A stretch of 64,000 bases of DNA from a virus: IMG/VR virus record IMGVR_UViG_3300032157_000004, positions 25,079-89,078 of that record; one strand, 5' to 3'. This document shows, one piece after another, positions 56,534 through 63,811 of the stretch. Positions within the stretch are counted from its first letter, which is position 1. Each line of letters begins with the position of its first letter. The translations under genes were made by a program, and so were the position numbers. The notes under the pieces are model-generated. The model was not told the DNA's origin. It did no database searches and saw nothing but the letters and a program-made list of their open reading frames with translations.

Positions 56534-56878
56534 ATGCCCTGGAGTGAAGATCGTATCAACCAAGAAGCCGACAAGATTTGTTACTGGCAAAGTCGCATGG
56601 GTGCAGAGTACCGCATGGCTTACAAGGCGGATATTGCCGGATTGCTCAGAAGAATGCAGAACGAGCTTCTGAGTGAAGTAGAGGATAGAGAAAATCCAAA
56701 GCTGGATGAGCTAATCAAAGGCAATCAGGAGATCATCGACATACTAAAAGGTCTAGGCTATAGCGCCGACACTGAACCAAAAAGCAACCGTCTGGTCGAT
56801 ATCCTGGGAGACTCCGATGACAGTTTTTCAGGCTTTGACGGGTACGGAGCGTCTAAGAACATTTTCAAAGACTTTTAG
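56534..56878 (+). CDS. Hypothetical protein, 114 aa, helical
   Basis: Not recognised. AGGAGG precedes the ATG. The first 70 residues are charged helix ('EVEDRENPKLDELIKGNQEI'), the C-terminus ('DILGDSDDSFSGFDGYGASK') acidic and probably disordered. It is the second gene of the small-gene string and precedes the 204-aa gene by 9 bases. Confidence 0.55.
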   Translation: MPWSEDRINQEADKICYWQSRMGAEYRMAYKADIAGLLRRMQNELLSEVEDRENPKLDELIKGNQEIIDILKGLGYSADTEPKSNRLVDILGDSDDSFSGFDGYGASKNIFKDF

Positions 56879-56887
56879 GGAAGGGCT

Positions 56888-57502
56888 ATGAAAACGACAC
56901 TAGATTACTGGGTTGAGGCCAGTCTAGGCAGTAACGAGATGGAGCATAAGCTGGCGCAAGCCCTATTAGCCATCCAGACGGTGCATAACCACACCGTTGA
57001 CTACCTCAACTCTCATTTTATCAACCACAACGGCGAGATTCCCTCTTTCCAAGAATATCGCACCGAGCTTAACCGCTACATCAAAGAAAAGAAATTATGG
57101 CGCTTTACCCAACGCTATTCGATGGAGAAAGCTGCGGAACAGACGTTCCCCTATTTCACCAACGCCAACAAGTTCGATGATCGAGAGCGTTTTGTGCCTG
57201 TCCCCTACGACAGCTACAACAGCATTCAGATCAAGACCAGGAAAGTATGGCGTAAGTATCTAGCCGATGGGGGAGGGATGACGACCGTCTACGGCACACT
57301 CTTTCTGGAGAACGACTGGAAGGGGATATTACGCCAACAAGCGGGGAAAATCCCTCTGGATCTTTTCCCCTTCTTGTGGCACAGCGCCACACTTAGGATA
57401 GACGGAGACGGAAAATATTTTTTAAAATTTAATTTTCATTCTCCCTCATCAAAACAGGGCGAGAGCGCCAAAGAAGAACTGGAGGAAACCTTTGCTGAGT
57501 GA
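56888..57502 (+). CDS. Hypothetical protein, 204 aa
   Basis: Not recognised. The N-terminal half is helical ('EHKLAQALLAIQTVHNHTVDY'); the C-terminal part contains strands 'ATLRIDGDGKYFLKFNFHS'. The C-terminus is Glu-rich ('SAKEELEETFAE'). It overlaps the next start by 11 bases. No catalytic motif is visible. Confidence 0.5.
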   Translation: MKTTLDYWVEASLGSNEMEHKLAQALLAIQTVHNHTVDYLNSHFINHNGEIPSFQEYRTELNRYIKEKKLWRFTQRYSMEKAAEQTFPYFTNANKFDDRERFVPVPYDSYNSIQIKTRKVWRKYLADGGGMTTVYGTLFLENDWKGILRQQAGKIPLDLFPFLWHSATLRIDGDGKYFLKFNFHSPSSKQGESAKEELEETFAE

Positions 57503-57779
57503 CGAAGATAGCTGGGCCGATGCAGAGTGGAGCGACACCGACTGGGATGCAGTTCAAGCTGAACTGGATGCTTCTCTGGATGCCCCCAAGATCAAACAAC
57601 TGGAAAGCATCAACATCCGTAACATTCTCAACATGGTTCCCGCTGGCGAGACGTGGCTGATCTGCCTGGGTAGATTCCGAGTCCGCTGGTCAAGTGATGA
57701 GAATTGGGAATCGTGGTGGAGTCCCAAAGTGGTGTGGTGGATGGGCAGGATTGATTTACCTTCACAGAAAGAAGAATAG
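57492..57779 (+). CDS. Hypothetical protein, 95 aa, Trp-rich
   Basis: Not recognised. A TTG start at 57492 is 6 bases behind GGAGG. Trp-rich in both halves ('DSWADAEWSDTDWDAV', 'WLICLGRFRVRWSS', 'WESWWSPKVVWWMGR'), with an acidic N-terminus. Eight or more Trp in 95 residues is unusual and suggests a compact protein- or nucleic-acid-binding surface. Confidence 0.5.
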   Translation: MLSDEDSWADAEWSDTDWDAVQAELDASLDAPKIKQLESINIRNILNMVPAGETWLICLGRFRVRWSSDENWESWWSPKVVWWMGRIDLPSQKEE

Positions 57780-57782
57780 AAA

Positions 57783-58229
57783 ATGGACGAGAAAACAGTA
57801 GAAAAGATTGAACTGCCGGATGAATTTTGGCAAGCCTATGCCCAACGAGTCGAAGAACTGATTGAGAGCCGCCAGAGAACAGGCTCTCTGCTTTCGACCT
57901 TTGATTTGGTGGCGGGAGCCAGCATTATCTACTTTACTACGGGCAACAACAACAAACTACCTGCTAAGTGGGTATTCGCCGCCGTCAGAGATGGGCTGTT
58001 GCCGGACGGTCTGATGGAACAGGCAGCAAGGCTGGACGGACGGTTAAGTGAACTACGAGAATCCCTCTCCAACCTGGACGACGTTGCTGCCTACTGCCAG
58101 GATACACGCCAACTGGCGGAAGCTCTTTATAAGAAGATTAAGGCTACTGTTGTCAAAGAAGGGAAAATTATTTTGGCCGAAGCCGACAAGAAAAATTTTC
58201 CTTTCCCTGAGCCGAAGGAGCAAGAGTAA
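57783..58229 (+). CDS. Hypothetical protein, 148 aa, helical
   Basis: Not recognised. The ATG follows an A/G-rich ribosome site. The protein is predominantly helical ('YAQRVEELIESRQRTGSLLS', 'LDGRLSELRESLSNLDDV'), with one hydrophobic stretch ('LVAGASIIYFTTG') too short for a confident membrane span. Its stop overlaps the next ATG (TAATG). Confidence 0.5.
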   Translation: MDEKTVEKIELPDEFWQAYAQRVEELIESRQRTGSLLSTFDLVAGASIIYFTTGNNNKLPAKWVFAAVRDGLLPDGLMEQAARLDGRLSELRESLSNLDDVAAYCQDTRQLAEALYKKIKATVVKEGKIILAEADKKNFPFPEPKEQE

Positions 58230-58531
58230 TGTTAGGGGCAGGAATTGTAGCAACCGATTCGAGAGGTTTTGCCGTCAGAATCGGAATGCTGGAGATTCGC
58301 AACGACGGCACAGGCAACTACCACACCGGACACTATGAGGTTAAGTACACCAATGAGGAGACGTTGGAAGTCTTTACAGCTAGAGTAGAGAACTACCCTA
58401 GAAGCTATGGGCCTCTAATTCTGGTCAAAAAAGCAATCGAAGCCTTAGAAACTACTGGTTCTCTCAAAAGCATGTCAATAGAGGATATTGTCAATGGAAA
58501 AGCCGATGCCGATTCAAAACTGGAGAGTTGA
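58229..58531 (+). CDS. Hypothetical protein, 100 aa, beta-rich
   Basis: Not recognised. Small beta-barrel-like protein: 'GAGIVATDSRGFAVRIGMLE', 'GHYEVKYTNEETLEVFTARV'. It is coupled to the preceding gene by a TAATG overlap and overlaps the following gene by 38 bases. Confidence 0.5.
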   Translation: MLGAGIVATDSRGFAVRIGMLEIRNDGTGNYHTGHYEVKYTNEETLEVFTARVENYPRSYGPLILVKKAIEALETTGSLKSMSIEDIVNGKADADSKLES

Positions 58532-58838
58532 GAGTGACATTCCCATCCCCTTTGATCTCAACAAAAAGAATCATCTGGCGCATGTCAGAGAGTCTTACAT
58601 CAATGCTCTGGAAAAGCTGTTGGCACAACTCAAGGAAAAAGACAGCTTTGTGGGGGAGGATGAGAAGGAGCCAGGGCCAAAGTATGCGCTGCCGACTGTT
58701 ATTTTTGCTCAGTCCGGTATGACACCTTCTACCGCTCCCCACTATATTTTCTTAGAATTATGGTGTTACCGTGATCGTGAAGATTTTTTTAAATATTTTT
58801 ACGAGCCGGAAGGAAGCGTAGAGGAGGAGGAGCCGTGA
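58494..58838 (+). CDS. Hypothetical protein, 114 aa
   Basis: Not recognised. Start at ATG 58494 ('MEKPMPIQNW') with GAGGA upstream. The middle is a charged helix ('NALEKLLAQLKEKDSFVGED') and the end beta-rich and acidic ('YFYEPEGSVEEEEP'). GTGA overlap with the next gene. Confidence 0.5.
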   Translation: MEKPMPIQNWRVESDIPIPFDLNKKNHLAHVRESYINALEKLLAQLKEKDSFVGEDEKEPGPKYALPTVIFAQSGMTPSTAPHYIFLELWCYRDREDFFKYFYEPEGSVEEEEP

Positions 58839-59119
58839 GTCAGACAACCATCGAGAGGGACAAGAACGGCAACGTCACTGTACATTTTGTCTCGCAGCCG
58901 CCTAAAATTTTACGGATCACGGAACGGGCCATCCTGTTCATCTTTATGGGCAGGTCATTTTGGGCCGACTTGCCCAAAGGCTACGCCCATCTAATCCCTA
59001 GAGATAAGGAGGAAAGAGAAAAATTAGTCGAGAGAATCAACAGCCGGATCGAGAAAGATGGAGGAGAAAACCGTGAAGAAGGCAGTCAACCCGCTGCGGC
59101 GCAGGAAGATCATCCGTGA
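58835..59119 (+). CDS. Hypothetical protein, 94 aa
   Basis: Not recognised. GTG start at 58835 overlaps the upstream stop (GTGA), with GGAGGAGGAG ahead. Strands 'GNVTVHFVSQPPKILRIT' and 'AILFIFMGRSFWADLP' precede a charged helix. It overlaps the ParB-like gene by 62 bases. Confidence 0.45.
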   Translation: MSQTTIERDKNGNVTVHFVSQPPKILRITERAILFIFMGRSFWADLPKGYAHLIPRDKEEREKLVERINSRIEKDGGENREEGSQPAAAQEDHP

Positions 59120-60089
59120 TAAGGCACAGGTTAGCCGTATCGAAGAAATGATTGTCGGGCAGTATGTTCAAAAACGTGTCGCTCAAGTTCTTGATGAGCA
59201 GAGAAAATATACAGGAGATAAATCCATGAAAAATCCAGAGTCCGTGATCGATGTCTATGAGGAACTGATGTATGGGGAAGAAACCACTGTAGTTGATGTC
59301 GGAGAGGATATCTACGAAAAAGATATAAAAATTTATTCATCGACTGACTACAATAAATTTTCTTTGGTACACTCTAATCGTCCGGTCAACTACGACCGTG
59401 TAAACCGCATGGTTAAAGCGATTCGCGAAGGAAGCAACTACCTCTCCAACTACCCGATCCTCATCAACTCCGACTTTGAGATTATTGATGGGCAACACCG
59501 CCATGCGGCTGCTAGGCTTGCTCAGGTCAAACTCTATTACAAGTTTGCCTTCGACATGGATATGGGCGATGCCGCCAAAGCAGTTTCCAATACAAAAAGC
59601 TGGATGATGAGCGACTGGCTACACCACTACGCTGAACTGGGATTTCCAGAGTATGTCAAGCTCAGAGATTTTTGGAAGCAATATGAGTGGCTGCCTGTGT
59701 CGATGCTGATCGGGCTGTCAAGCAGCCGCAAATATACGGCGGCAATTTTTAATGGGGGCCACTACCAGACCAACACGCTTGACCATGCCAAACGTGTGAT
59801 CGACCTGATCTCTTTCTTCAAGCCTTTTGCGCCGACTTACTGGAAAACAGCGGCATTTATGCAAACCTTGTCCAGTCTCGCCGCCAACCCCCTCTACATG
59901 CACAAGAGGATGCAAGACAAGATGAAAACGCAGTCCTCACGGCTGACTCGACAGGCAACAGTGGAGAGCTATCTGATTTTGCTTTCCGAGATCTACAACT
60001 ATCGAGTCGCGCCGGAGAACCGCGCCTTCTTTGACGAAGCCTACCGCCGCCGCCGCACCCAAGCCAGGGAAGATGCCGCTACAGAATGA
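59058..60089 (+). CDS. ParB-like nuclease-domain protein, 343 aa
   Basis: Residues about 105-165 show the ParB/Srx-type domain: 'RPVNYDRVNRMVKAIREG', 'YPILINSDFEIIDGQHRHAA' with the D-G-Q-H-R motif (the usual G-x-H-R box that binds nucleotide or DNA). Around it are helical regions, and the C-terminus is a basic 'RRRRTQAREDAA'. Phage ParB-like proteins act in replication, transcription control or counter-defence. No ParA partner is visible. It is the longest gene of the plus-strand block and precedes the four-paralogue array. Confidence 0.75.
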   Translation: MEEKTVKKAVNPLRRRKIIRDKAQVSRIEEMIVGQYVQKRVAQVLDEQRKYTGDKSMKNPESVIDVYEELMYGEETTVVDVGEDIYEKDIKIYSSTDYNKFSLVHSNRPVNYDRVNRMVKAIREGSNYLSNYPILINSDFEIIDGQHRHAAARLAQVKLYYKFAFDMDMGDAAKAVSNTKSWMMSDWLHHYAELGFPEYVKLRDFWKQYEWLPVSMLIGLSSSRKYTAAIFNGGHYQTNTLDHAKRVIDLISFFKPFAPTYWKTAAFMQTLSSLAANPLYMHKRMQDKMKTQSSRLTRQATVESYLILLSEIYNYRVAPENRAFFDEAYRRRRTQAREDAATE

Positions 60090-60495
60090 GATCGTCATTC
60101 GTGCCGACGCACGGAGGCTGATCGATAAACTGAAAAAATTAGCCAAGATGATTCCACTTACCTACTATGTGGTAGCGGCACAGAGCTATGAGGCTTACCG
60201 GAACTGGTGTCACAGACATAAGTTGGCACAGGGACTCAAAAGCAATACCCGCTACCTCAATATTAGACAACAGACACAGGGGGTAGACTACCAGCTAGTC
60301 TACCTCCCTGGCTGGGAGAGCAATGAGGTATTCAAACAGACACCTGGATCTGTCTCCCAAGTCAGACAAGATGCAAAAGCAATCTACTATTCCGGCTCTG
60401 AGACAGCCGACGACGACACACCTGTCGCCAATGAAGATGGGCAGATTACAGGCTGGCGCTGCCGCCTGAACCCGATCACACAGGATAGAGCATGA
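60073..60495 (+). CDS. Paralogue 1 of an unrecognised four-member family, 140 aa
   Basis: Start at ATG 60073 with AGGGA close upstream (an in-frame TTG at 60031 is an alternative). Core motifs shared with the three following genes: 'YYVVAAQSYEAYRNWC', 'TRYLNIRQ', 'YQLVYLPGWES', 'AKAIYYSGSETADDDTPVAN' and 'GQITGWRCRL'. The 'V-Y-L-P-G-W' strand resembles the L-P-G-W motif of Rossmann-like DUF4406/deoxyribosyltransferase-type proteins, but no active site is evident. Function unknown. Confidence 0.7.
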   Translation: MPLQNEIVIRADARRLIDKLKKLAKMIPLTYYVVAAQSYEAYRNWCHRHKLAQGLKSNTRYLNIRQQTQGVDYQLVYLPGWESNEVFKQTPGSVSQVRQDAKAIYYSGSETADDDTPVANEDGQITGWRCRLNPITQDRA

Positions 60496-60830
60496 AAAAT
60501 TTAAAAATTTTACCGCATTTATTTATTGCTTACAGCCAGATACAGCTAAGAGACTGGGCGACCAGACATCGTATCAACATCCACAACGGGCTGACTCATT
60601 TTGTCAACGGGCAGAACAATCTGCCCGTTCTGAACTCTTTTGTCTTGGTCTATCTGCCCCGCTGGGCAGAGTCGCCTTTCTGGAATGAGAACCAGGACTT
60701 GTCGGGTTTCCTCAGAAGCCGCGCCTGTGCCGTCTACCACGCCGACATCGGCACGAATGTTCCCGTCGTGCTGTCGGGGCGCATTATCGAGTGGACATTC
60801 AAGGTGGAGCTAGAGGGCCGGAGGAACTGA
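60492..60830 (+). CDS. Paralogue 2 of the four-member family, 112 aa
   Basis: The most divergent and shortest member. 'LFIAYSQIQLRDWATRHRIN', 'FVLVYLPRWAESPF', 'RACAVYHADIG', 'NVPVVLSGRIIEWTFKVEL' align with the shared motifs, but the 'G-W' and 'A-D-D-D' positions are changed (PRW; ADIG), so it may have lost or altered the common activity. ATGA overlap with paralogue 1; overlaps paralogue 3 by 40 bases. Confidence 0.65.
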   Translation: MKNLKILPHLFIAYSQIQLRDWATRHRINIHNGLTHFVNGQNNLPVLNSFVLVYLPRWAESPFWNENQDLSGFLRSRACAVYHADIGTNVPVVLSGRIIEWTFKVELEGRRN

Positions 60831-61306
60831 TGGGAATCTTACTTGACTGGTCAAAGAATATCGTTGTTTCCAGCCGTGCCGTTCTGAAGTTTGATCCGGC
60901 TACTTCCGACTTCGACCCTAGCTCCCCTTACCCGCCGACTTCGTTTGACTCTGTGCCTGTGATTACATCTTTTGGCCCTCCCCCGCTCTGGTATGTAGTC
61001 TTAGCCAAAGAGATTGCCGCCTATGATATGTGGACACGCTTGTACGGCATTAGCCACCACCGCAGCGATACCCGCTATTTTATCGGTGGCTGGAACCCCA
61101 TCTACTACAATGTTGATGTTGTGGCGGTCTGTCTGGCGGGCTGGGAGGAGAATCCAGATTATAACCTGAGAGAGCTACAGGAGCTTTTCAGAGAGGCCAA
61201 AGATGTCTTTTTCTGTGGGGGCCAACAGGCAGTTGATGATGTCCCTGTGGTCGATAAGGATGGAAAGATTACGGGCTGGACATATGGGCTGGTGAGGTTG
61301 GCCTAA
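60791..61306 (+). CDS. Paralogue 3 of the four-member family, 171 aa
   Basis: Shared core motifs: 'WYVVLAKEIAAYDMWTRLYG', 'DTRYFIGGW', 'VVAVCLAGWEEN', 'AKDVFFCGGQQAVDDVPVVD', 'GKITGWTYGLVRL'. An N-terminal 65-residue extension is Pro/Ser-rich. The first in-frame ATG lies inside the preceding gene; a later ATG, 'MGILLDWSKN' at 60830, has AGGAAC upstream and may be the true start. Its stop overlaps the next ATG (TAATG). Confidence 0.65.
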   Translation: MDIQGGARGPEELMGILLDWSKNIVVSSRAVLKFDPATSDFDPSSPYPPTSFDSVPVITSFGPPPLWYVVLAKEIAAYDMWTRLYGISHHRSDTRYFIGGWNPIYYNVDVVAVCLAGWEENPDYNLRELQELFREAKDVFFCGGQQAVDDVPVVDKDGKITGWTYGLVRLA

Positions 61307-61761
61307 TGGCAACGATGAACAAAGCCCCAGGTCGAGTCGCCAAAGGAATGCCAGGGCGCACGATCAAGGCGGGGGGAGCGACAGGGGGAGCCTTATGGCC
61401 GATGGACAACGAGTCAGGAAAAGGCGCACCGCATATCGTCTTGGCGAAAGAAGGAGCCGACTACCAGTGGTGGTGTGGCTACTGGGGACTGAGGACGACG
61501 GAATCTGGAGGCAATGTGCGCTACTACAACCATCTTAGCCCTTCAATCGGGGTGGACTGGCCCTACAACATCATCTGTCTGCCTGGATGGGATCAGTCAA
61601 TCGTGGTGCGTGTCAACTCCAACGCCAGGGACAGGATTGTCGTGATGTTAGAACAGGCAATCCACATCTTCTACTCCGGCTCAAAAGCCGCCGATGACGA
61701 CTGCCCGATTGTCTTGAGAGGGATTGTGGTGGGCTGGACATATAGGGGGATGAAACTATGA
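61306..61761 (+). CDS. Paralogue 4 of the four-member family, 151 aa
   Basis: Shared core: 'HIVLAKEGADYQWWCGYWGL', 'VRYYNHLS', 'YNIICLPGWDQS', 'AIHIFYSGSKAADDDCPIVL', 'GIVVGWTYRGMKL'. The N-terminal 40 residues are Gly/Lys-rich and probably disordered. It begins in the TAATG overlap with paralogue 3 and ends in an ATGA overlap with the ribbon-helix-helix-like gene. Confidence 0.65.
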   Translation: MATMNKAPGRVAKGMPGRTIKAGGATGGALWPMDNESGKGAPHIVLAKEGADYQWWCGYWGLRTTESGGNVRYYNHLSPSIGVDWPYNIICLPGWDQSIVVRVNSNARDRIVVMLEQAIHIFYSGSKAADDDCPIVLRGIVVGWTYRGMKL

Positions 61762-62000
61762 GCGATCTGTTGGGGAGAAGCGGAGGTGTTACCAGTGTCA
61801 CAGAGGAAGAACGACTCTCGACAAAGGAAGTCGGGGAGATACGCAAACACACGCTTAATATTCCCGTTGGCATCTACCGCGAAGTGGAATATATCGCCAC
61901 AATTGAAAATTTATCTTTTGCCAAAACAATTGCGCTGATCTTACGCAAGGGAGTGCAGACATGGCGCAAAGAACAGAAAGACAAAGAGGAGAAAAAATGA
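61758..62000 (+). CDS. Ribbon-helix-helix-like DNA-binding protein, 80 aa
   Basis: Residues 32-70 ('HTLNIPVGIYREVEYIATIE' then 'LSFAKTIALILRKGVQTW') fit a MetJ/Arc-type ribbon-helix-helix: an N-terminal strand followed by two helices with an 'A-x-x-I-x-x-I-L' core. The N-terminal 30 residues are flexible. ATGA overlaps on both sides tie it to paralogue 4 and the next gene. It may regulate the plus-strand block. Confidence 0.65.
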   Translation: MSDLLGRSGGVTSVTEEERLSTKEVGEIRKHTLNIPVGIYREVEYIATIENLSFAKTIALILRKGVQTWRKEQKDKEEKK

Positions 62001-62272
62001 GCGATAAAATTTTTTCGGACGGTAAAGGCAACGACAAAAAAGTGATGGAATACATGCTCCTCCATCACTCGGAAAAATTTTTAATCAACGACGACGGCAT
62101 CTCCAATTTTATTATGATGCACGACGACTGGTGTCCCAGGCTGAGAGGGGCCGCCTGTGAATGCGTCCCCGATATTTATTTTTCCTTCGACAAAGACATC
62201 CCTGTGGGAAGTAAAGTCGATTATCCAGTGCATGAAGTGCTGGGGCCGGAGTATGAAGGAGGGGTGATCTAG
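61997..62272 (+). CDS. Hypothetical protein, 91 aa, last gene of the plus-strand block
   Basis: Not recognised. ATG 61997 overlaps the upstream stop (ATGA) and follows GAGGAG. It contains 'HHSEKFLINDDGISNF' and a Cys-containing segment 'DWCPRLRGAACECVPDIYFS' with three cysteines. It is followed directly by the block terminator. Confidence 0.5.
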   Translation: MSDKIFSDGKGNDKKVMEYMLLHHSEKFLINDDGISNFIMMHDDWCPRLRGAACECVPDIYFSFDKDIPVGSKVDYPVHEVLGPEYEGGVI

Positions 62273-62304
62273 GGGGGTGAAAAAGGGGTGAAAAAGGGTG
62301 TTTT

Positions 62305-62335
62305 GGGGTGAGCGACAAGTTCACCCCTTTTTTAT
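62305..62335 (+). terminator. Intrinsic terminator at the end of the plus-strand block
   Basis: GGGGTGA (62305-62311) pairs with TCACCCC (62321-62327), followed by TTTTTTATTT. Three copies of GGGGTGAAAA-like sequence lie just upstream (62275-62310) and could offer alternative stems. Confidence 0.85.
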
Positions 62336-62551
62336 TTACTTCTCCCCAGGCAGCTTGATATAGTCCAGGTCGTTTTCCACCTGGATCTCTCCCTCAGAGA
62401 TTAGATGCTCTATCATTGCCTGTCTAAAAAATTCACGCAACATAACCTTGTTGTTGAAACAATGACGGCGTACAGCAAAGGCCAGCCGCTCATCCTCCGG
62501 ACTTAACTCAAACATAAACTTGCGATCATGCTTGGAAATTCCCTTGCTCAT
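62336..62551 (-). CDS. Small ribbon-helix-helix-like protein, 71 aa
   Basis: Probable DNA-binding protein: 'RKFMFELSPEDERLAFAVRR' then 'NNKVMLREFFRQAMIEHLIS' has the strand-helix-helix layout of ribbon-helix-helix repressors. ATG is preceded by AGGAG. It reads toward the terminator, convergent with the plus-strand block. The region in front carries a TATAAT box and two copies of a dyad, consistent with autoregulation. Confidence 0.65.
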   Translation of the reverse strand: MSKGISKHDRKFMFELSPEDERLAFAVRRHCFNNKVMLREFFRQAMIEHLISEGEIQVENDLDYIKLPGEK

Positions 62552-62630
62552 TTTGCTTTTCTCCTATGTATATACGGGTTTAGCTATGTAGACATATGGA
62601 TTGTAATATTATAAGAGTATAAAGGCAAAT

Positions 62631-62667
62631 TCGGCTGAAAATAGCCGAAAAAGGCTGAAAATAGCTA
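62631..62667. repeat. Two 20-bp-spaced dyad repeats in front of the small DNA-binding gene
   Basis: GGCTGAAAATAGC occurs at 62633-62645 and 62653-62665. The first copy sits in the perfect dyad TCGGCT-gaaaat-AGCCGA (62631-62648). On the minus strand a TATAAT box lies about 20 bases further toward the 71-aa gene. They are likely operators or replication iterons. Confidence 0.65.
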
Positions 62668-62720
62668 AAAATGACCGAAATTTGGAAAAATGGAGCCGAT
62701 CTAGAGTCGATCCTGGCCTG

Positions 62721-62901
62721 AAATCTGTTGATTCCACACCACTACTACAAGTAGTTGCCACTCGTTCAATGCCCCTAACTCCTTATATTATACAATATAC
62801 CCTCCAGCCTATATATACCCTATATATTATATATTATATTGAGTCTACGCGTTACTCACACAGATAACTACTAGTTTTAGTTAGGGGCATTCAACAGATT
62901 T
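62721..62901. repeat. Inverted-repeat element B (181 bp)
   Basis: AAATCTGTTGA (62721-62731) is the inverted copy of TCAACAGATTT (62891-62901). Similarity continues inward through 'AAGTAGTT' and 'AACTACT', and a second inner pair, CAATGCCCCTAACT and AGTTAGGGGCATTC, exists. The centre (about 62780-62840) is very AT-rich with TATATA runs. The outer half (62721-62757) matches the inverted right half of element A (about 10003-10040). No gene lies inside. Confidence 0.65.
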
Positions 62902-63640
62902 TACTATGCGAATAACTTAATAGAAAATTGGCTAGAAAAAAATTTATGGCTAGGGACTGTTTGGCTGGGGGAGGATTTTCTAGTTTACATAATAAATAGG
63001 AAGGGAAAAATTTTGGATACACGAGAGGGGGGTTATGTAATCGTATGGTGCATTATGTCAACCTAACATCGATCTGCGGCGTCCGAAAAAATTTTAGTTT
63101 TTATCTAAAAATTTTTTTATTTGTGCAATACATCACAATATACGGCGTCTGCTACGACGCGCCGATTCGCCCATTCGCCATAGCCAGAGGACGCACTAGA
63201 AAATTTTCTAGTCCAACCGTCTGAAAATTTTTCATACCTGGCTATGGTTGGGTATGGGCGCAGACGAATACGGCGCTACTACATTCGCCAGGTAGACACA
63301 TTCGGCTCTACCTCATTCGGTCGGCTCTATGCTTGGATGAGGATGGCGCTATACCTGCGTCTATAGGGTGGTTGGGCATACCTGGCTTGAGTCGACTTTG
63401 ACAGTCGGCTCTACAGTGGCTCTACAAACCAACAGGACGGTCAAAACGGCGCGATTCGCCCTAATTCACCCCATTCTAGGTCGGCTCTGAAAAAACGACC
63501 GTTTTTAGACGTTTCTACCTCTGGTTTTGTCTACTTAAAAAACGACTCAAAAATGGCTCAAAAGTACTGACCAGGACGCCAGATCAAAACCTCAAAACCT
63601 CAAAACATTAAAAAATTTTGTATACCTTTTTGGATAGAAT
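62902..63640. other. Long non-coding region with short repeats
   Basis: No convincing gene. ATTCGCC occurs at 63165, 63173, 63283 and 63454; TCGGCTCT at 63302, 63321, 63405 and 63481; CATACCTGGCT at 63233 and 63377. ACTAGAAAATTTTCTAGT (63195-63212) is a perfect 18-bp palindrome. The density of short repeats is typical of origins, packaging sites or regulatory arrays. Confidence 0.6.
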
Positions 63641-63647
63641 CTTTAAG

Positions 63648-63663
63648 GTGAACATCTGTTCAC
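63648..63663. promoter_or_regulatory. Dyad operator candidate
   Basis: GTGAAC-atct-GTTCAC is a perfect 6-bp-arm dyad 38 bp upstream of the -35 box of the following promoter, a likely regulator site. Confidence 0.5.
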
Positions 63664-63700
63664 TTTTATTATTTCTCGTGTAAATGCAACTAATAAAATT

Positions 63701-63730
63701 TTGACAGAACTATAGAACATTTTTTATGCT
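63701..63730 (+). promoter_or_regulatory. Promoter of the right-end gene
   Basis: Perfect TTGACA (63701-63706), an 18-bp spacer and TATGCT (63725-63730). It points to the gene starting at 63812. Confidence 0.6.
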
Positions 63731-63748
63731 TACTGCGTAGCAGTAAGC
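63728..63748 (+). promoter_or_regulatory. Hairpin in the 5' leader of the right-end gene
   Basis: GCTTACTGC and GCAGTAAGC form a perfect 9-bp stem with a GTA loop, overlapping the -10 end and the transcription start. It may be an operator or a 5' stability stem. Confidence 0.5.
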
Positions 63749-63811
63749 AGGACGCTACGACAGAGAAGAAAACCAGAGAAAACCGCTACAGAGAAAACAG
63801 AGGACAACACA

